A program made the position numbers and the translations under genes. Positions 52,095-61,891 of a DNA stretch of 64,000 bases are shown one piece after another. Location: positions 310,809 to 374,808 of the forward strand of contig NZ_CM002299.1 in the NCBI RefSeq assembly GCF_000153125.2, read 5' to 3'. Below the pieces are notes generated by a model. The model was not told the origin of the DNA. It worked only from the letters and a program-made list of their open reading frames with translations, and ran no database searches. How positions within the stretch are numbered: the first letter of the stretch is position 1; each line of letters starts with the position of its first letter. The stretch comes from Congregibacter litoralis KT71. Its GTDB lineage: Bacteria; Pseudomonadota; Gammaproteobacteria; Pseudomonadales; Halieaceae.

Positions 52095-52103
52095 TGCTAT
52101 GAT
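52095..52103 (+). promoter_or_regulatory. extended -10 promoter of the cNMP-binding gene
   Basis: TGCTATGAT fits the extended -10 form TGnTATAAT with one mismatch. A start near 52110 gives a leader of about 47 nt before ATG 52157 but only 8 nt before TTG 52118, favouring the ATG. Confidence 0.5.
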
Positions 52104-52156
52104 CGCGGCATCCGCGCTTGAATGAGCGCATCGGTGAGACGGTATCCAAATCGAGC

Positions 52157-52999
52157 ATGCTAGCGAGCGTTGAACTACCCGCTGATTTCAAGCTTCTAAA
52201 CCAGCAATACCGGGGTTTGGTACAGGCGCTGTTGGCGGAGATCGACCTCCTGCCTACCCGGGTGGAAGTGGCGCCTACCCAGACGGGCAATTTCCGAGGT
52301 TTTGACCCGGCAAAGTTTTACATCGTTGCCAGTGGCACTGTGTCCGTGCGCTATGCCGATCGTGCCGTGTACCTTCTGGAAGAAGGTGACGTGCTTCTGC
52401 CGGATATTGCCGGGAGCCGGGACGTAGAAGCCGCGGTGTTTTACGGCAGCGAGGCCGGTGCCAGTCTCAACAGCTATAGCGCTCTGGAATTCATGCAACA
52501 GGTGTTCGCGCGGCCCAGTACCACCAAGCTCTGGACCCGACTGCTGGTGACCTACAGCGGCATGATGCTGCGTCTCACCGCCATGCAAACTCAGGTGGAT
52601 GTGATCACCACCCCCGGCTTTGCGCTTTATGAGCCCGACGAGATCATCATCAATCAGGGGGAGCGGGCCCAGTATGTCTTTAACCTCACCTCGGGACTGG
52701 CAGATGTGCTCGTGGACGATGTGCCCGTTGGCATTATCAGCCCCGGGGAGATTTTCGGTGCCATGGCGGCCCTGACCCACGCCGATCGCAGTGCGACGGT
52801 CCGTGCCCGCAGCCGCTGCAGCGTGGTCAAGGTACCCACCAGTCAGTTCACGGAGCTGATCAAGAGTAACCCCGCAACGATTCACGCCCTCCTGACAGAT
52901 ATGGCGAATTCCATCGTCAGTCTTAATGAGCAGCTGGTACAGCAGCGTGGGGGAAGCGGGAAGACCCGGAGCGATACCCAGGGTGGTGGTGAGTCCTGA
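52157..52999 (+). CDS. protein with two cyclic-nucleotide-binding-like domains
   Basis: 280 residues from ATG 52157; an in-frame TTG at 52118 would add 13. Two cupin-like CAP_ED modules are seen. The first (about 20-100, FYIVASGTVSVRYADRAVYLLEEGDVLLPDI) lacks the phosphate-binding cassette. The second (about 150-250, ALYEPDEIIINQGERAQYVFNLTSGLADVLVDDVPVGIISPGEIFGAMAALTHADRSATVRARSRCSVVKV) is close to a complete domain, though the PBC is FGAMAALTHADRSATV rather than the classic FGExAL-xx-PRxATV. There is no DNA-binding HTH or enzyme domain. Probably a cytoplasmic sensor; ligand unproven. Located just before parC. Confidence 0.82.
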   Translation: MLASVELPADFKLLNQQYRGLVQALLAEIDLLPTRVEVAPTQTGNFRGFDPAKFYIVASGTVSVRYADRAVYLLEEGDVLLPDIAGSRDVEAAVFYGSEAGASLNSYSALEFMQQVFARPSTTKLWTRLLVTYSGMMLRLTAMQTQVDVITTPGFALYEPDEIIINQGERAQYVFNLTSGLADVLVDDVPVGIISPGEIFGAMAALTHADRSATVRARSRCSVVKVPTSQFTELIKSNPATIHALLTDMANSIVSLNEQLVQQRGGSGKTRSDTQGGGES

Positions 53000-53109
53000 C
53001 GGGGCATTCATGCCCAGATATTTGCCGAGCTTCTGGCTCCTCAGGGTTTAATTTCGTGCGTTAACTGCAAGTTTTCCTATCCGGCTCAGATTTTCCAAGA
53101 GACCTCTAA

Positions 53110-55359
53110 ATGACAGAAACCAATACCATTGATGACGATGGCATCGAGGGCATTTCCTTAAAACAGTATGCCGAGAAAGCCTATCTCGACTATTCCATGT
53201 ACGTCATTCTCGATCGTGCGCTGCCCCATATTGGCGACGGGCTGAAGCCCGTTCAGCGACGCATCATCTATGCCATGAGTGAACTGGGGCTCAAGGCAAC
53301 CGCGAAGTTCAAAAAGTCCGCCCGCACCGTGGGCGACGTGATCGGTAAGTTTCACCCCCATGGCGACAGCGCTGCCTACGAGGCCATGGTGCTCATGGCA
53401 CAGAGCTTCAGCTACCGCTATCCCCTGGTCGATGGTCAGGGCAACTGGGGCTCTCCCGATGATCCCAAGTCCTTTGCTGCCATGCGCTACACGGAATCGC
53501 GCCTCACGGCCTACGCCGATGTACTCCTGGGCGAACTGGGACAGGGGACCGTGGACTGGGTGCCGAATTTTGACGGCACCATGGAAGAGCCCTCGCTGCT
53601 CCCGGCCCAGGTTCCCAATGTGCTCCTTAACGGCACGACGGGTATTGCCGTGGGAATGGCAACGGATATTCCTCCCCACAACCTCCGCGAGGTCGTGACG
53701 GCGGCGGTGACTTTGCTGGACGCGCCAAAAACCACCCTCGCGGAGCTTTGCGAGATCATCCAGGGTCCCGATTATCCCACCGAGGCGGAAATCATCACGT
53801 CCAGGGAAGATATTGCCCAGATCTACGCGACCGGTCGTGGCGGTCTGCGCATGCGCGCTGTCTGGGACACGGAGCACGGCGATATTGTGGTCACGGCCTT
53901 GCCCCATCAGGCTTCGGGATCCCGTGTGCTAGAGCAGATCGCGCAGCAGATGCAGGCCAAGAAGCTGCCCATGGTCGCCGATCTGCGGGATGAGTCAGAT
54001 CACGAAAACCCCACTCGCCTGGTGATTGTGCCCCGCTCCAATCGCATCGATCGTGACGCACTCATGAGTCACCTCTTCGCCACCACGGACCTGGAGCGAA
54101 CTTACCGCGTCAATCTCAACATGATTGGCATTGATGGTCGTCCCGGCGTGCGCAGCCTCGATGGCATTCTCAAGCAGTGGCTGAAATTCCGTCGCGAGAC
54201 CGTGCGACGGCGTCTGGATTACCGCCTCGAGCGGGTGCAACGGCGCCTGCATATTCTGGAAGGCTACCTCGCGGCTTACCTGAATATTGATGAGGTGATT
54301 CACATCATCCGCACGGAAGAACACCCCAAGCAGGCACTCATAGCGCGCTTTGAGCTGTCGGATATACAGGCAGAAGCCATCCTCGAGCTGAAACTGCGCA
54401 ATCTTGCCAAGCTCGAGGAAATGAAAATCCGCGGTGAGCAGGACGAGCTGGAAAAGGAACGGGACTGGCTGGAAAAGACCCTGGGTTCCGAGGCACGACT
54501 CAAGACCCTCATCAAAAAAGAGCTTACGGCGATTGCCGAGAAGTATGGCGATGACCGGCGTTCACCCCTGGCAAGCCGCGAAGAGGCCCAGGCCTTCAGT
54601 GAGCTCGAACTTATGACTGCGGACCCCATCACCGTGGTCTTGTCGGAGAAGGGTTGGATTCGTGCGGCGAAGGGGCATGACATGGATCCTGCGTCCCTGA
54701 GCTACAAGTCCGGCGACAGCTTCAAACTCGCCGCGCGGGGGCGCAGTAATCAGCCGGCGGTGATTATTGACTCCACCGGTCGCGCTTACACCCTCGCGAC
54801 GCACAATCTACCGTCGGCCCGGGGCCAGGGCGAGCCGCTGACCGGTCGCATCAATCCGCCCTCGGGCGCGGGCTTCGATGGCCTGATGATGGGTGACAGC
54901 GGACAGCGCTGCCTCCTCTCCTCCGACGCGGGCTATGGTTTTATCACCACCCTGGGGGAGCTCCAGACAAAAAATCGCGCGGGCAAGGCGGCCCTGACGC
55001 TGCCGGCAGGTGCCCGGGTCGTGAGTCCCGCGCCCATCGGCGAGGACGCGCAATGGGTGGCGGCGGTGAGCAATGAGGGTCGATTGCTGCTGTTTCCCCT
55101 GGCGGATTTACCCAGCCTCTCCCGGGGTAAGGGCAACAAGATTATTGCAATTCCCGGGCCCCGCGCCCGGGACCGGGAGGAGTTTATGATTGCTACGGCG
55201 GTGCTCAGGGAGAACGACGGTCTGACCGTGTGGGCCGGAAAACGCCACCTGACTCTGAAGCGTTCGGAGCTGGAGCATTACCATGGCGAGCGGGGACGCC
55301 GGGGCAATAAATTACCCCGGGGATTCCAGCGGGTGGAGCGCATGGAAGTGGCTTCCTAG
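53110..55359 (+). CDS. parC: DNA topoisomerase IV subunit A
   Basis: 749 residues. [13 protein letters not shown], the active-site Tyr in [32 protein letters not shown] (quinolone-pocket region with the Ser/Glu positions) and the beta-pinwheel C-terminal domain ([12 protein letters not shown] and [12 protein letters not shown]) identify Par[36 protein letters not shown] is the subunit-A N-terminus. It decatenates chromosomes with ParE, which is not in this window. In the quinolone-determining stretch the key residues read Asp-Ser-Ala-Ala-Tyr-Glu, that is wild type. Confidence 0.98.
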   Translation: MTETNTIDDDGIEGISLKQYAEKAYLDYSMYVILDRALPHIGDGLKPVQRRIIYAMSELGLKATAKFKKSARTVGDVIGKFHPHGDSAAYEAMVLMAQSFSYRYPLVDGQGNWGSPDDPKSFAAMRYTESRLTAYADVLLGELGQGTVDWVPNFDGTMEEPSLLPAQVPNVLLNGTTGIAVGMATDIPPHNLREVVTAAVTLLDAPKTTLAELCEIIQGPDYPTEAEIITSREDIAQIYATGRGGLRMRAVWDTEHGDIVVTALPHQASGSRVLEQIAQQMQAKKLPMVADLRDESDHENPTRLVIVPRSNRIDRDALMSHLFATTDLERTYRVNLNMIGIDGRPGVRSLDGILKQWLKFRRETVRRRLDYRLERVQRRLHILEGYLAAYLNIDEVIHIIRTEEHPKQALIARFELSDIQAEAILELKLRNLAKLEEMKIRGEQDELEKERDWLEKTLGSEARLKTLIKKELTAIAEKYGDDRRSPLASREEAQAFSELELMTADPITVVLSEKGWIRAAKGHDMDPASLSYKSGDSFKLAARGRSNQPAVIIDSTGRAYTLATHNLPSARGQGEPLTGRINPPSGAGFDGLMMGDSGQRCLLSSDAGYGFITTLGELQTKNRAGKAALTLPAGARVVSPAPIGEDAQWVAAVSNEGRLLLFPLADLPSLSRGKGNKIIAIPGPRARDREEFMIATAVLRENDGLTVWAGKRHLTLKRSELEHYHGERGRRGNKLPRGFQRVERMEVAS

Positions 55360-55387
55360 AAAAGCTCAGAGATGTCGGTGCGCAGGA

Positions 55388-56653
55388 CTAGGCGCCGCCT
55401 GACCCCTGCCGGGGTTTGATCCTTTCGACGATGATCTGCGCCTGATGATCGATGAGCGTTTCCTGCTCGTCGGCCAGGCGCAGCAGCTCACTCACGATGG
55501 CGTCTTCCTCACCATCCTCCGTCAGTTCCGCGACGGCCTGAAGCTGCTCATCGGCGAGGGCAGTCTCACCAAGGAGAATGGCGGGATAACGGTCGTGATT
55601 CAAACAGGCGTCGCGTAATTCGTCGATGGCGCCTTGAAGATGGAGCTGCGGGTAGATGTCTTTTTCCTGATCCATACCCTGTTCGCATTGCCCCAGGGCC
55701 ATGGCGAGTTCCAGGGACAAATTGGTGCGCTCCTGCAGTCCCAGAGAAATAAGGGCGATGAGGCGGGCGCAGCTCGCTGCGCGAAGAGCCTCGCTGCCAG
55801 CGTTTGGTTGGGGGCTGAAGCTCACAATGAGGCCGAAGGGCCGGGTGACGAGTAGCTCGCCGCGATAACACTGGGCCGCGGCCTGTACGATCTGCTGCAG
55901 GCGGCGCGTGTAGCGGTGAAGGTTGGACTCTCCCAGGGTGTGTACGTAGCGCGCCAGGCTCGCCAGATGTACAAACAGAATTGTCGTCTGCTGAAACTCC
56001 GAGGCCGCTGCGGGCACGGGCGCGTGTCCGCGGAGCATGTCCAGGGGTAGCGCCTCGACGCTGCGCTGCAGCCGGCTGACTTCGTTTTCGAGGTCCGGTG
56101 CGTTGCTGCCCGGCAGAGCCAGCTGGCTGTCGAGGATCAACAGAGAGGCGGAGAGCCGCTGGGCCAGAAACCGGGTTCCCATAAACACCAGCAGACTCAG
56201 GGCAGCCGCCAGGGCCAGGAGAGAGAACAAAAACCGCCAGCGGCTTTCCTGGCCTGCGCTGCTGTCCACGGCCACCAACACTTCTCCCGCCGTGTCCTCT
56301 CCGATGCGTATGGGCGCGCTGTACTGCGTCAGGGAAGGGCCGCTGATGACCCCCGCGGTGCCCATAGCCATGCCCTCAACATCGCGAATGGTGATACCGC
56401 CGGCAAGGGAACTGTCGACAAAGCGCTGCAGGGACGCGCGGGCGCTGAGGAGGTCGCCGCGCTGGAGGGCTTCGCGTACGGTGGCAGAAACCTGCCGGGC
56501 AAGGGACTCCCCGTAGAGTCTCTCTCGTTCATTCTGGAGGTACTCGCTGGAGGTCGCCGCCAGCCAGAGGAGACAAAGACCCACGAGGAGCGCGCAGCCG
56601 GATGCCAGCAGCGGCAGTTGCATACTCAGGCTGAGGGATTTGAAGCGTTGCAT
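55388..56653 (-). CDS. Smp/AhpA-like membrane protein with cyclase-like C-terminus
   Basis: 421 residues. Two TM helices (about 14-32 and 138-158) enclose a periplasmic region (33-137). A HAMP-like stretch follows, then a C-terminal domain (about 215-330) that begins TTILFVHLASLARYV. This resembles the start of a class III nucleotidyl-cyclase fold (T-x-L-F-x-D-I), but the metal-binding Asp is replaced by His, so catalysis is unlikely. A membrane protein in this place, divergent from serB, corresponds to E. coli smp (ytjB); this one is about twice as long. Function unknown; it may be a sensor that lost cyclase activity. Confidence 0.7.
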   Translation of the reverse strand: MQRFKSLSLSMQLPLLASGCALLVGLCLLWLAATSSEYLQNERERLYGESLARQVSATVREALQRGDLLSARASLQRFVDSSLAGGITIRDVEGMAMGTAGVISGPSLTQYSAPIRIGEDTAGEVLVAVDSSAGQESRWRFLFSLLALAAALSLLVFMGTRFLAQRLSASLLILDSQLALPGSNAPDLENEVSRLQRSVEALPLDMLRGHAPVPAAASEFQQTTILFVHLASLARYVHTLGESNLHRYTRRLQQIVQAAAQCYRGELLVTRPFGLIVSFSPQPNAGSEALRAASCARLIALISLGLQERTNLSLELAMALGQCEQGMDQEKDIYPQLHLQGAIDELRDACLNHDRYPAILLGETALADEQLQAVAELTEDGEEDAIVSELLRLADEQETLIDHQAQIIVERIKPRQGSGGA

Positions 56654-56769
56654 GAATGAATTCGTGGTGATGCTGTGGGCGCAGTATAAGCGTGGGGGCT
56701 CCGCGGCGTCTCCCTGTTTGGGGACTGAGTTAGAATTGCCCGCGAATTTTCAGGCTACAGGGCTTTATT

Positions 56770-57912
56770 GTGACAACAACGGCTTTCTCGCTGTCCACAC
56801 CGCTAAATCCCGCTGCGCTGCAGCGGCTTTTGCCAGCTCTGGTGGTCGCAGATTCGGTGCGTTTTCCCACAGATGCCGAGGACCTGGAATGTCGCAGCGA
56901 CCGTGAGGCCACACGAAAGCATCTCGCCGCCGTGCTCGATCAACTGGGCATTGCCTGGGAGAGCCGGGCCTTGCCGGTGATGGCCGTGGACGAAACCTTG
57001 CCGCTCTATCAGCGTGCCGATGCGGTGCTTACCCTCATAGCTCCTCCTTCCGTGCCGCTCCCATCGGACCTCATCGCAGTGCTTGCCCAGAGGAATGTGG
57101 AACTTCGAGCGCTGCGGCGTCTGTCACCGGCGGACCCCAGGGGAGAGGGCGAGCTGGCGGTGGAGTTTTATCTGGATGACTGGTCGCGCTGCGGCGATCT
57201 CCGCGCGGATCTTCAGAACCTCGCTAACCGCTGGGAGCTTGATCTGACCCTGGCGCCCAGTGACAGCAAGCGCCCCCGGCGACGGCTCATTGCCTTTGAC
57301 ATGGACTCCACGCTGATTCAGTGCGAGGTCATCGATGAGCTTGCCCGGCGCGCCGGCGTAGGGGATGAGGTGGCTGGGGTCACCGCTCGTGCCATGCGCG
57401 GTGAGCTGGATTTTCGCCAGAGTTTTCGCGAGCGCATGGCGAAGCTGCGGGGGCTCGATGCCCGGGAGATTGAGGCAGTGGGCAATCATCTGCCCTTGAT
57501 GCCGGGTGCCCGGGCCTTGATGCGGACTTTGCGGGCCCAGGGACATCACACGGCGATTTTATCCGGCGGTTTTGATTACTTCGCAAAAAAACTGACGTCA
57601 CAAATCGGTGTCAACGAGGTGCACGCCAACCACCTGCAAATCATCGATGAGCAGCTTACGGGTGATGTGGAGGGCGAGATTGTGGACGCCGAGCGCAAGG
57701 TGCTCTTGCTCAGGGAGATTGCCGCGCGGGAGGGTATCGCTTTGGCCGATACCGTTGCCGTGGGCGATGGGGCAAACGATTTACCCATGCTTGCGACGGC
57801 GGGTTTGGGTGTGGCCTTTCATGCCAAGCCCCGGGTCCGGGAGTCTGCGCCTTGCGCCATCAACCACGGCTCCCTCGAAGCCTTACTCTATGTGCTGGGA
57901 GTGCCGCGCTGA
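56770..57912 (+). CDS. serB: phosphoserine phosphatase
   Basis: 380 residues from GTG 56770. HAD-family motifs: FDMDSTLIQCEVIDELA (motif I with nucleophile Asp), SGGFDYFAKKL (motif II) and GDGANDLPM (motif III/IV). The first 160 residues hold an ACT-like regulatory region, longer than in E. coli SerB (322). It makes L-serine from phosphoserine in the cytoplasm. Divergent from the Smp-like gene; convergent with the PilZ-like gene. Confidence 0.96.
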   Translation: MTTTAFSLSTPLNPAALQRLLPALVVADSVRFPTDAEDLECRSDREATRKHLAAVLDQLGIAWESRALPVMAVDETLPLYQRADAVLTLIAPPSVPLPSDLIAVLAQRNVELRALRRLSPADPRGEGELAVEFYLDDWSRCGDLRADLQNLANRWELDLTLAPSDSKRPRRRLIAFDMDSTLIQCEVIDELARRAGVGDEVAGVTARAMRGELDFRQSFRERMAKLRGLDAREIEAVGNHLPLMPGARALMRTLRAQGHHTAILSGGFDYFAKKLTSQIGVNEVHANHLQIIDEQLTGDVEGEIVDAERKVLLLREIAAREGIALADTVAVGDGANDLPMLATAGLGVAFHAKPRVRESAPCAINHGSLEALLYVLGVPR

Positions 57913-57934
57913 GCAAAGATTTTCGAGGAATGGC

Positions 57935-59770
57935 CTAAAGGTCTGACCAGATGGACTCGAAGGCGGCGGTGGGCAGATCCTCGCGTTTGGAGCTCTCGAT
58001 ATCCTCGTCAAGCTGGCGAAGGTAATCAAAATCCATCTGACCGAAGTAGCCCGTGGAGGCCACCTGGCGCTTGAGCTTCACCAGGGCGGATTCTTCATCG
58101 CGGGTCACGGTGATCCGCTGTCCTTCCTTAAAAACCATGCGTGGGACCACCAGCGTGTGGGCCTGCCCGACAAGGGGGATCTCCGGTAGCAGCAGCACGC
58201 GAATGGGTTTTGAGAATTCGCCATCGGGCATTTTGATCTGCGCGGCATAGGCGCCACCCCGGGGACTGATCAGTTCCAGGCCTACGAGGGTCGGTGCATG
58301 TTTCACCTGGCTGACCCAGCGGATAACTGCGATGGTCCAGTCTGCCTGCTCCATGCCGGCTTCCCGTACGCAGACAATGTCACCGATGTGCAGGTTGTCT
58401 GGCGGGTCATGCCATTCAATGCAATAGCCCCCGGGGCTGGTGTTCGTAGTTTTTACAGAGAAGACCGTGTGCCTTACGGGTTTTTGCATTTGGGCCTGGG
58501 CTTCCTGCTCCTGCGCGAGTCGGGAGAATTTGCCCACGTCCACGCCCAGATCATTCTCCTCGTCCGAGGCGTGATCTTCGATCTCATCTTCAGCATTGGC
58601 CTGTTGCCATTTATCGCCGTGGCTTGCGGGGGTGATGAAGGGGTTCTGGCTGCCCGCAGCCGCCTCGACCTCGTCATAATCCAGACCTTGAAAAATCTCT
58701 TCGAGGCTGCGCTCCCCCGCTACAAAGTAATGCACATTGCTCAGACCCGTGGCGATTTCCAGGGTGCTCCGGGAGGGCTGTCGGGCGAAGTTACGCTGGC
58801 TGATTTCGCCCAGGGCTTTGATCAGGTGCTCCAACAGGTTTGTGTCCAGGCGGGTTTCCCGGTCAAATTCGATTACGCGCAGCCCCTGGGTACCCCGGGA
58901 CTTTTTGAGCTCTTCCAGATGGCTGATGAGGGCCTTGGTATTGATGTAACGGTACTGGGTGCTTCCCCGCCGCACGAGGAGCTCTGCAAAAGCCGGTGCC
59001 TGATCCCCCAGCATATCCACGGCAAAAAGGCCCTCGCCAAGCTCCGGGTCCTGAAGCTCTGCCAGGTCCCGCCATTCCTGGAACGCCCGATAGGCGCCGG
59101 CGATGTCGTGCTGTCGCAGTTGGTTCGGTTTTGCGCAGGCGAGGAGCAGCGGGGCTAAGTACTCCTGGGCGATATTGCTCCGCGTTCCCCGGAGGCTGTC
59201 CTCCACGGGCAGCTTCGCGAGCTGCTGTCGTTCGCTGAGGGAATACAGCTGATGGAGCCCCGCCCAGCCATTCAGGTCTACGGGCTTGTAAAGAATGTAG
59301 GCAACGAGAATGCGCTGCCCGGATAGGACCACCGCGCGGTGTAGAGATTCGCAGGCCAGCTTGGCGGGGTTAACGCCCGTGACGCTGCTATTGTCCTGGA
59401 TCGTGTGTACCGCGGCCAGGGTGTAACCGGCGGCGGCGAGGGAGCAGAGGTCCGTAATCAGGTCAGTTTGAATTTGTTTGTCGTTGTCCAGGATCACCGA
59501 TTGCTTGAGGGAGCCCCGGATCAGCGTCGTGAGCACGGAATCCACCGGGACCCGCAGCTGTTCCAGAAGCCCAAAGCGTAATTCCGGGGCCAGGGTGACT
59601 CGATTGAGTTCGGATACCGCGCTGCGCAGACTCGATCCTGCGCGAAGAGGATTGCCCAGAGGGAGCTCCTCGACCCACTTGCCAACGGCCTCCACCGTGC
59701 AGTCAAAAACACTGCACTGATCGAGATCCTGCTGGGGAAGGCGCAGGCCTGAAAGTTTTGTCGGCGTCAT
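57935..59770 (-). CDS. large cytoplasmic protein with PilZ-like C-terminal region
   Basis: 611 residues, no signal peptide or TM. The N-terminal 350 residues are helical and unrecognised (VRRGSTQYRYINTKALISHLEELKKSRGTQGL is typical of a family annotated as PilZ-domain or molecular-chaperone proteins). An acidic linker (about 405-430) leads to a beta-rich C-terminal domain (about 440-560; YCIEWHDPPDNLHIGDIVCVREAG and VGLELISPRGG), of PilZ-like layout. The c-di-GMP contacts RxxxR and DxSxxG are not clearly present, so binding is doubtful. It lies between serB and the divergent efp. Function unknown. Confidence 0.65.
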   Translation of the reverse strand: MTPTKLSGLRLPQQDLDQCSVFDCTVEAVGKWVEELPLGNPLRAGSSLRSAVSELNRVTLAPELRFGLLEQLRVPVDSVLTTLIRGSLKQSVILDNDKQIQTDLITDLCSLAAAGYTLAAVHTIQDNSSVTGVNPAKLACESLHRAVVLSGQRILVAYILYKPVDLNGWAGLHQLYSLSERQQLAKLPVEDSLRGTRSNIAQEYLAPLLLACAKPNQLRQHDIAGAYRAFQEWRDLAELQDPELGEGLFAVDMLGDQAPAFAELLVRRGSTQYRYINTKALISHLEELKKSRGTQGLRVIEFDRETRLDTNLLEHLIKALGEISQRNFARQPSRSTLEIATGLSNVHYFVAGERSLEEIFQGLDYDEVEAAAGSQNPFITPASHGDKWQQANAEDEIEDHASDEENDLGVDVGKFSRLAQEQEAQAQMQKPVRHTVFSVKTTNTSPGGYCIEWHDPPDNLHIGDIVCVREAGMEQADWTIAVIRWVSQVKHAPTLVGLELISPRGGAYAAQIKMPDGEFSKPIRVLLLPEIPLVGQAHTLVVPRMVFKEGQRITVTRDEESALVKLKRQVASTGYFGQMDFDYLRQLDEDIESSKREDLPTAAFESIWSDL

Positions 59771-59907
59771 GGCGCCCAGTCCTTATTGCCGGGTGCGGAG
59801 TGTGCCGAGCATAGCGTAATTTCCATGTTTCGCGCTAACTCCAAAGACTGATTTTGCGTGGCCGGTACGGTATCATCGCGCGCCATCAGTTTTAGGAATG
59901 CACGGCT

Positions 59908-60480
59908 ATGGCCAATTATTCAACCAATGAGTTTCGCTCGGGCCTCAAGGTGATGCTGGATGGGGATCCCTGCAGCATTTTAGATAACGAGTTTGTAAAG
60001 CCGGGAAAGGGTCAGGCGTTTAACCGGGTGCGCATGCGTAACCTCAAGACCGGTCGGGTCTGGGATCGCACCTTTAAATCCGGTGAGAGCCTCGAAGGTG
60101 CCGACGTCATGGATACCACCATGGAGTACCTCTACACGGACGGCGAGTTCTGGTTCTTTATGGAGCCCAATACCTACGAGCAGTATCAGGCGGATGCTGC
60201 CGCGGTGGGCGATACGCACAAGTGGCTCAAGGAACAGGAGCCCTGCGAAGTTACGCTGTACAACGGCACGCCCCTGTCCGTCAGCCCCCCGAATTTTGTA
60301 GAGCTTGAAATCACCGAGACGGATCCGGGTCTCAAGGGTGATACCGCCCAGGGTGGCAGCAAGCCCGCAACCCTGTCTACGGGTGCGGTAGTCCGCGTAC
60401 CGCTGTTCATTTCTCAGGGTGAAGTCATTCGCGTGGACACCCGCTCCGGAGAGTACGTCGCTCGCGCGAGCAAAAGCTGA
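59908..60480 (+). CDS. efp: translation elongation factor P
   Basis: 190 residues. Domain I holds the modification loop [14 protein letters not shown] with Lys34 as acceptor, the lysylated (E. coli) type rather than the Arg-rhamnosylated type. The C-terminal [39 protein letters not shown] is the OB-fold end. EF-P relieves ribosome stalling at polyproline. epmA starts 1 bp after its stop. Lys34 and EpmA together argue for a functioning beta-lysylation system; epmB must lie elsewhere. Confidence 0.98.
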   Translation: MANYSTNEFRSGLKVMLDGDPCSILDNEFVKPGKGQAFNRVRMRNLKTGRVWDRTFKSGESLEGADVMDTTMEYLYTDGEFWFFMEPNTYEQYQADAAAVGDTHKWLKEQEPCEVTLYNGTPLSVSPPNFVELEITETDPGLKGDTAQGGSKPATLSTGAVVRVPLFISQGEVIRVDTRSGEYVARASKS

Positions 60481-60481
60481 A

Positions 60482-61438
60482 ATGACGGACTGGCGGTCGG
60501 GGGCAAGCCTCGCCGCTCTTCAGGCCCGCAGTCGGCTGTTGGGCAACATCCGCGCTTTCTTTGCCCAGCGTCAGGTTCTTGAGGTCGATACACCGATCCT
60601 CGCGCGTTTTGGCGTGACGGATCCTGCCATCGAACCCCTGCGCAGCGTGGCGTCCGCGCCTGAAGGCGCATCGATGTTTCTGCAAAGCTCGCCCGAATTC
60701 GCCATGAAGCGCCTGCTGGCCGCCGGCAGTGGACCCATCTATCAGCTGGGCAAGGCCTTTCGCCATGGCGAAGTGGGCGCCCGACACAACCCCGAATTCA
60801 CCCTCCTGGAATGGTACCGGCCGGGACTGCCTGCGAAGGAATTGATCCGCGAGGTGGCAGAGCTGGTGTGTGAGTGTCTGGATAGAGATGACTGGAGTGT
60901 TGTCAGCTACGGCGCCCTCTTTGAGGAGGTGCTGGGGCTGGATCCATGGGCCGTTTCTGCTTCGGAGCTCAAAGCCGTGGCTGCAGGGCAGCTGGATGTA
61001 GGCACCCTGGACCTTGATTACGATGGATGGCTCGATCTGCTCATGAGCCATGTTATCGAGCCGTCGCTTGCCCTCCGCGGCCTGCTCTTTGTGTGTGACT
61101 ACCCGCCGTCTCAGGCCGCTTTGGCAGGCTGCACGGACCGGGATGGCCGACGGGTCGCCGAGCGCTTTGAGTTGTATGTCGATGGCATCGAGCTGGCCAA
61201 TGGCTACCAGGAGCTGCTGGATGTGTGGGAACTGGAACAGCGGGCAGCGCAGGACAATGAGAGGCGACGCGCTGGCGGTCAGGAGGAGCGCGCCCTGGAT
61301 TCCCGGCTCGTCGCTGCCATGAAGGAGGGTTTGCCTCCCTGCAGTGGTGTCGCCTTGGGCGTGGATCGTTTGCTCATGGCACAGCTGGGTGTCGATCGCT
61401 TATCAGCGGTGATGCCCTTCGACTGGAGCCGCGCCTGA
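60482..61438 (+). CDS. epmA: EF-P (beta)-lysine ligase
   Basis: 318 residues from ATG 60482 (MTDWRSGASLAALQARSRLLGNIRAFFAQRQ); the longer frame from 60419 runs through efp and is not real. It is a class II LysRS paralogue without the anticodon domain: motif 2 FRHGEVGARHNPEFTLLEWYRPG, motif 3 GVALGVDRLLMAQLGVD. It attaches (R)-beta-lysine to Lys34 of EF-P. It is coupled to efp. E. coli EpmA is 325 residues, so length is normal. Confidence 0.97.
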   Translation: MTDWRSGASLAALQARSRLLGNIRAFFAQRQVLEVDTPILARFGVTDPAIEPLRSVASAPEGASMFLQSSPEFAMKRLLAAGSGPIYQLGKAFRHGEVGARHNPEFTLLEWYRPGLPAKELIREVAELVCECLDRDDWSVVSYGALFEEVLGLDPWAVSASELKAVAAGQLDVGTLDLDYDGWLDLLMSHVIEPSLALRGLLFVCDYPPSQAALAGCTDRDGRRVAERFELYVDGIELANGYQELLDVWELEQRAAQDNERRRAGGQEERALDSRLVAAMKEGLPPCSGVALGVDRLLMAQLGVDRLSAVMPFDWSRA

Positions 61439-61442
61439 GGAA

Positions 61443-61880
61443 CTAGCTGCCCAGAATCGCAGGCTCGTAGGCGGCGAGGAACTCTCTGGGGAGTCTTCGG
61501 GGTTTTCCCGTACTGATCTCGATGCAGGCAAAGCGCACCTCGGCCCGGAGCAGCGTCACCGCGTCCGCGACGCGGCGGATCTGAAACTGCCGGGTCATGG
61601 TCAGGCGTTTGTCCCAGTGGGTGATCCAGGTGGCCGTGTCAATTTCGTCGTCGCGATAAGAAGCCTTGAGGTACTGGTAGCGGCCTTCCACCACCGCCAT
61701 GGCCCGATCCAGCTGGTGGTAGGCATCAATATCCATTCCCAGGCTGGCCGAGTGCTCCCAGGCACATTCCTCACACCAGCGCACGTACACCGTGTTGTTG
61801 GTGTGATTCAGGGCATCAACGTCGCTGCCAAGCACCGTGGTGCGGCGCAGGAAGGGTCCCTCGTAATCCCAGTCGCTCAT
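61443..61880 (-). CDS. acyl-CoA thioesterase, 4HBT hotdog family
   Basis: 145 residues. LGSDVDALNHTNNTVYVRWCEECAW is the hotdog signature with the catalytic Asp-x-x-x-His-like region (D-x-N-x-H-x-N), as in the YbgC/4HBT group, and the second half EVRFACIEISTGKPRRLPREF completes the fold. It hydrolyses acyl-CoA or acyl-ACP thioesters in the cytoplasm; chain length unknown. It follows nhaC by 11 bp on the minus strand, probably in one unit. Convergent with epmA. Confidence 0.88.
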   Translation of the reverse strand: MSDWDYEGPFLRRTTVLGSDVDALNHTNNTVYVRWCEECAWEHSASLGMDIDAYHQLDRAMAVVEGRYQYLKASYRDDEIDTATWITHWDKRLTMTRQFQIRRVADAVTLLRAEVRFACIEISTGKPRRLPREFLAAYEPAILGS

Positions 61881-61891
61881 TGCTCAGGTCT

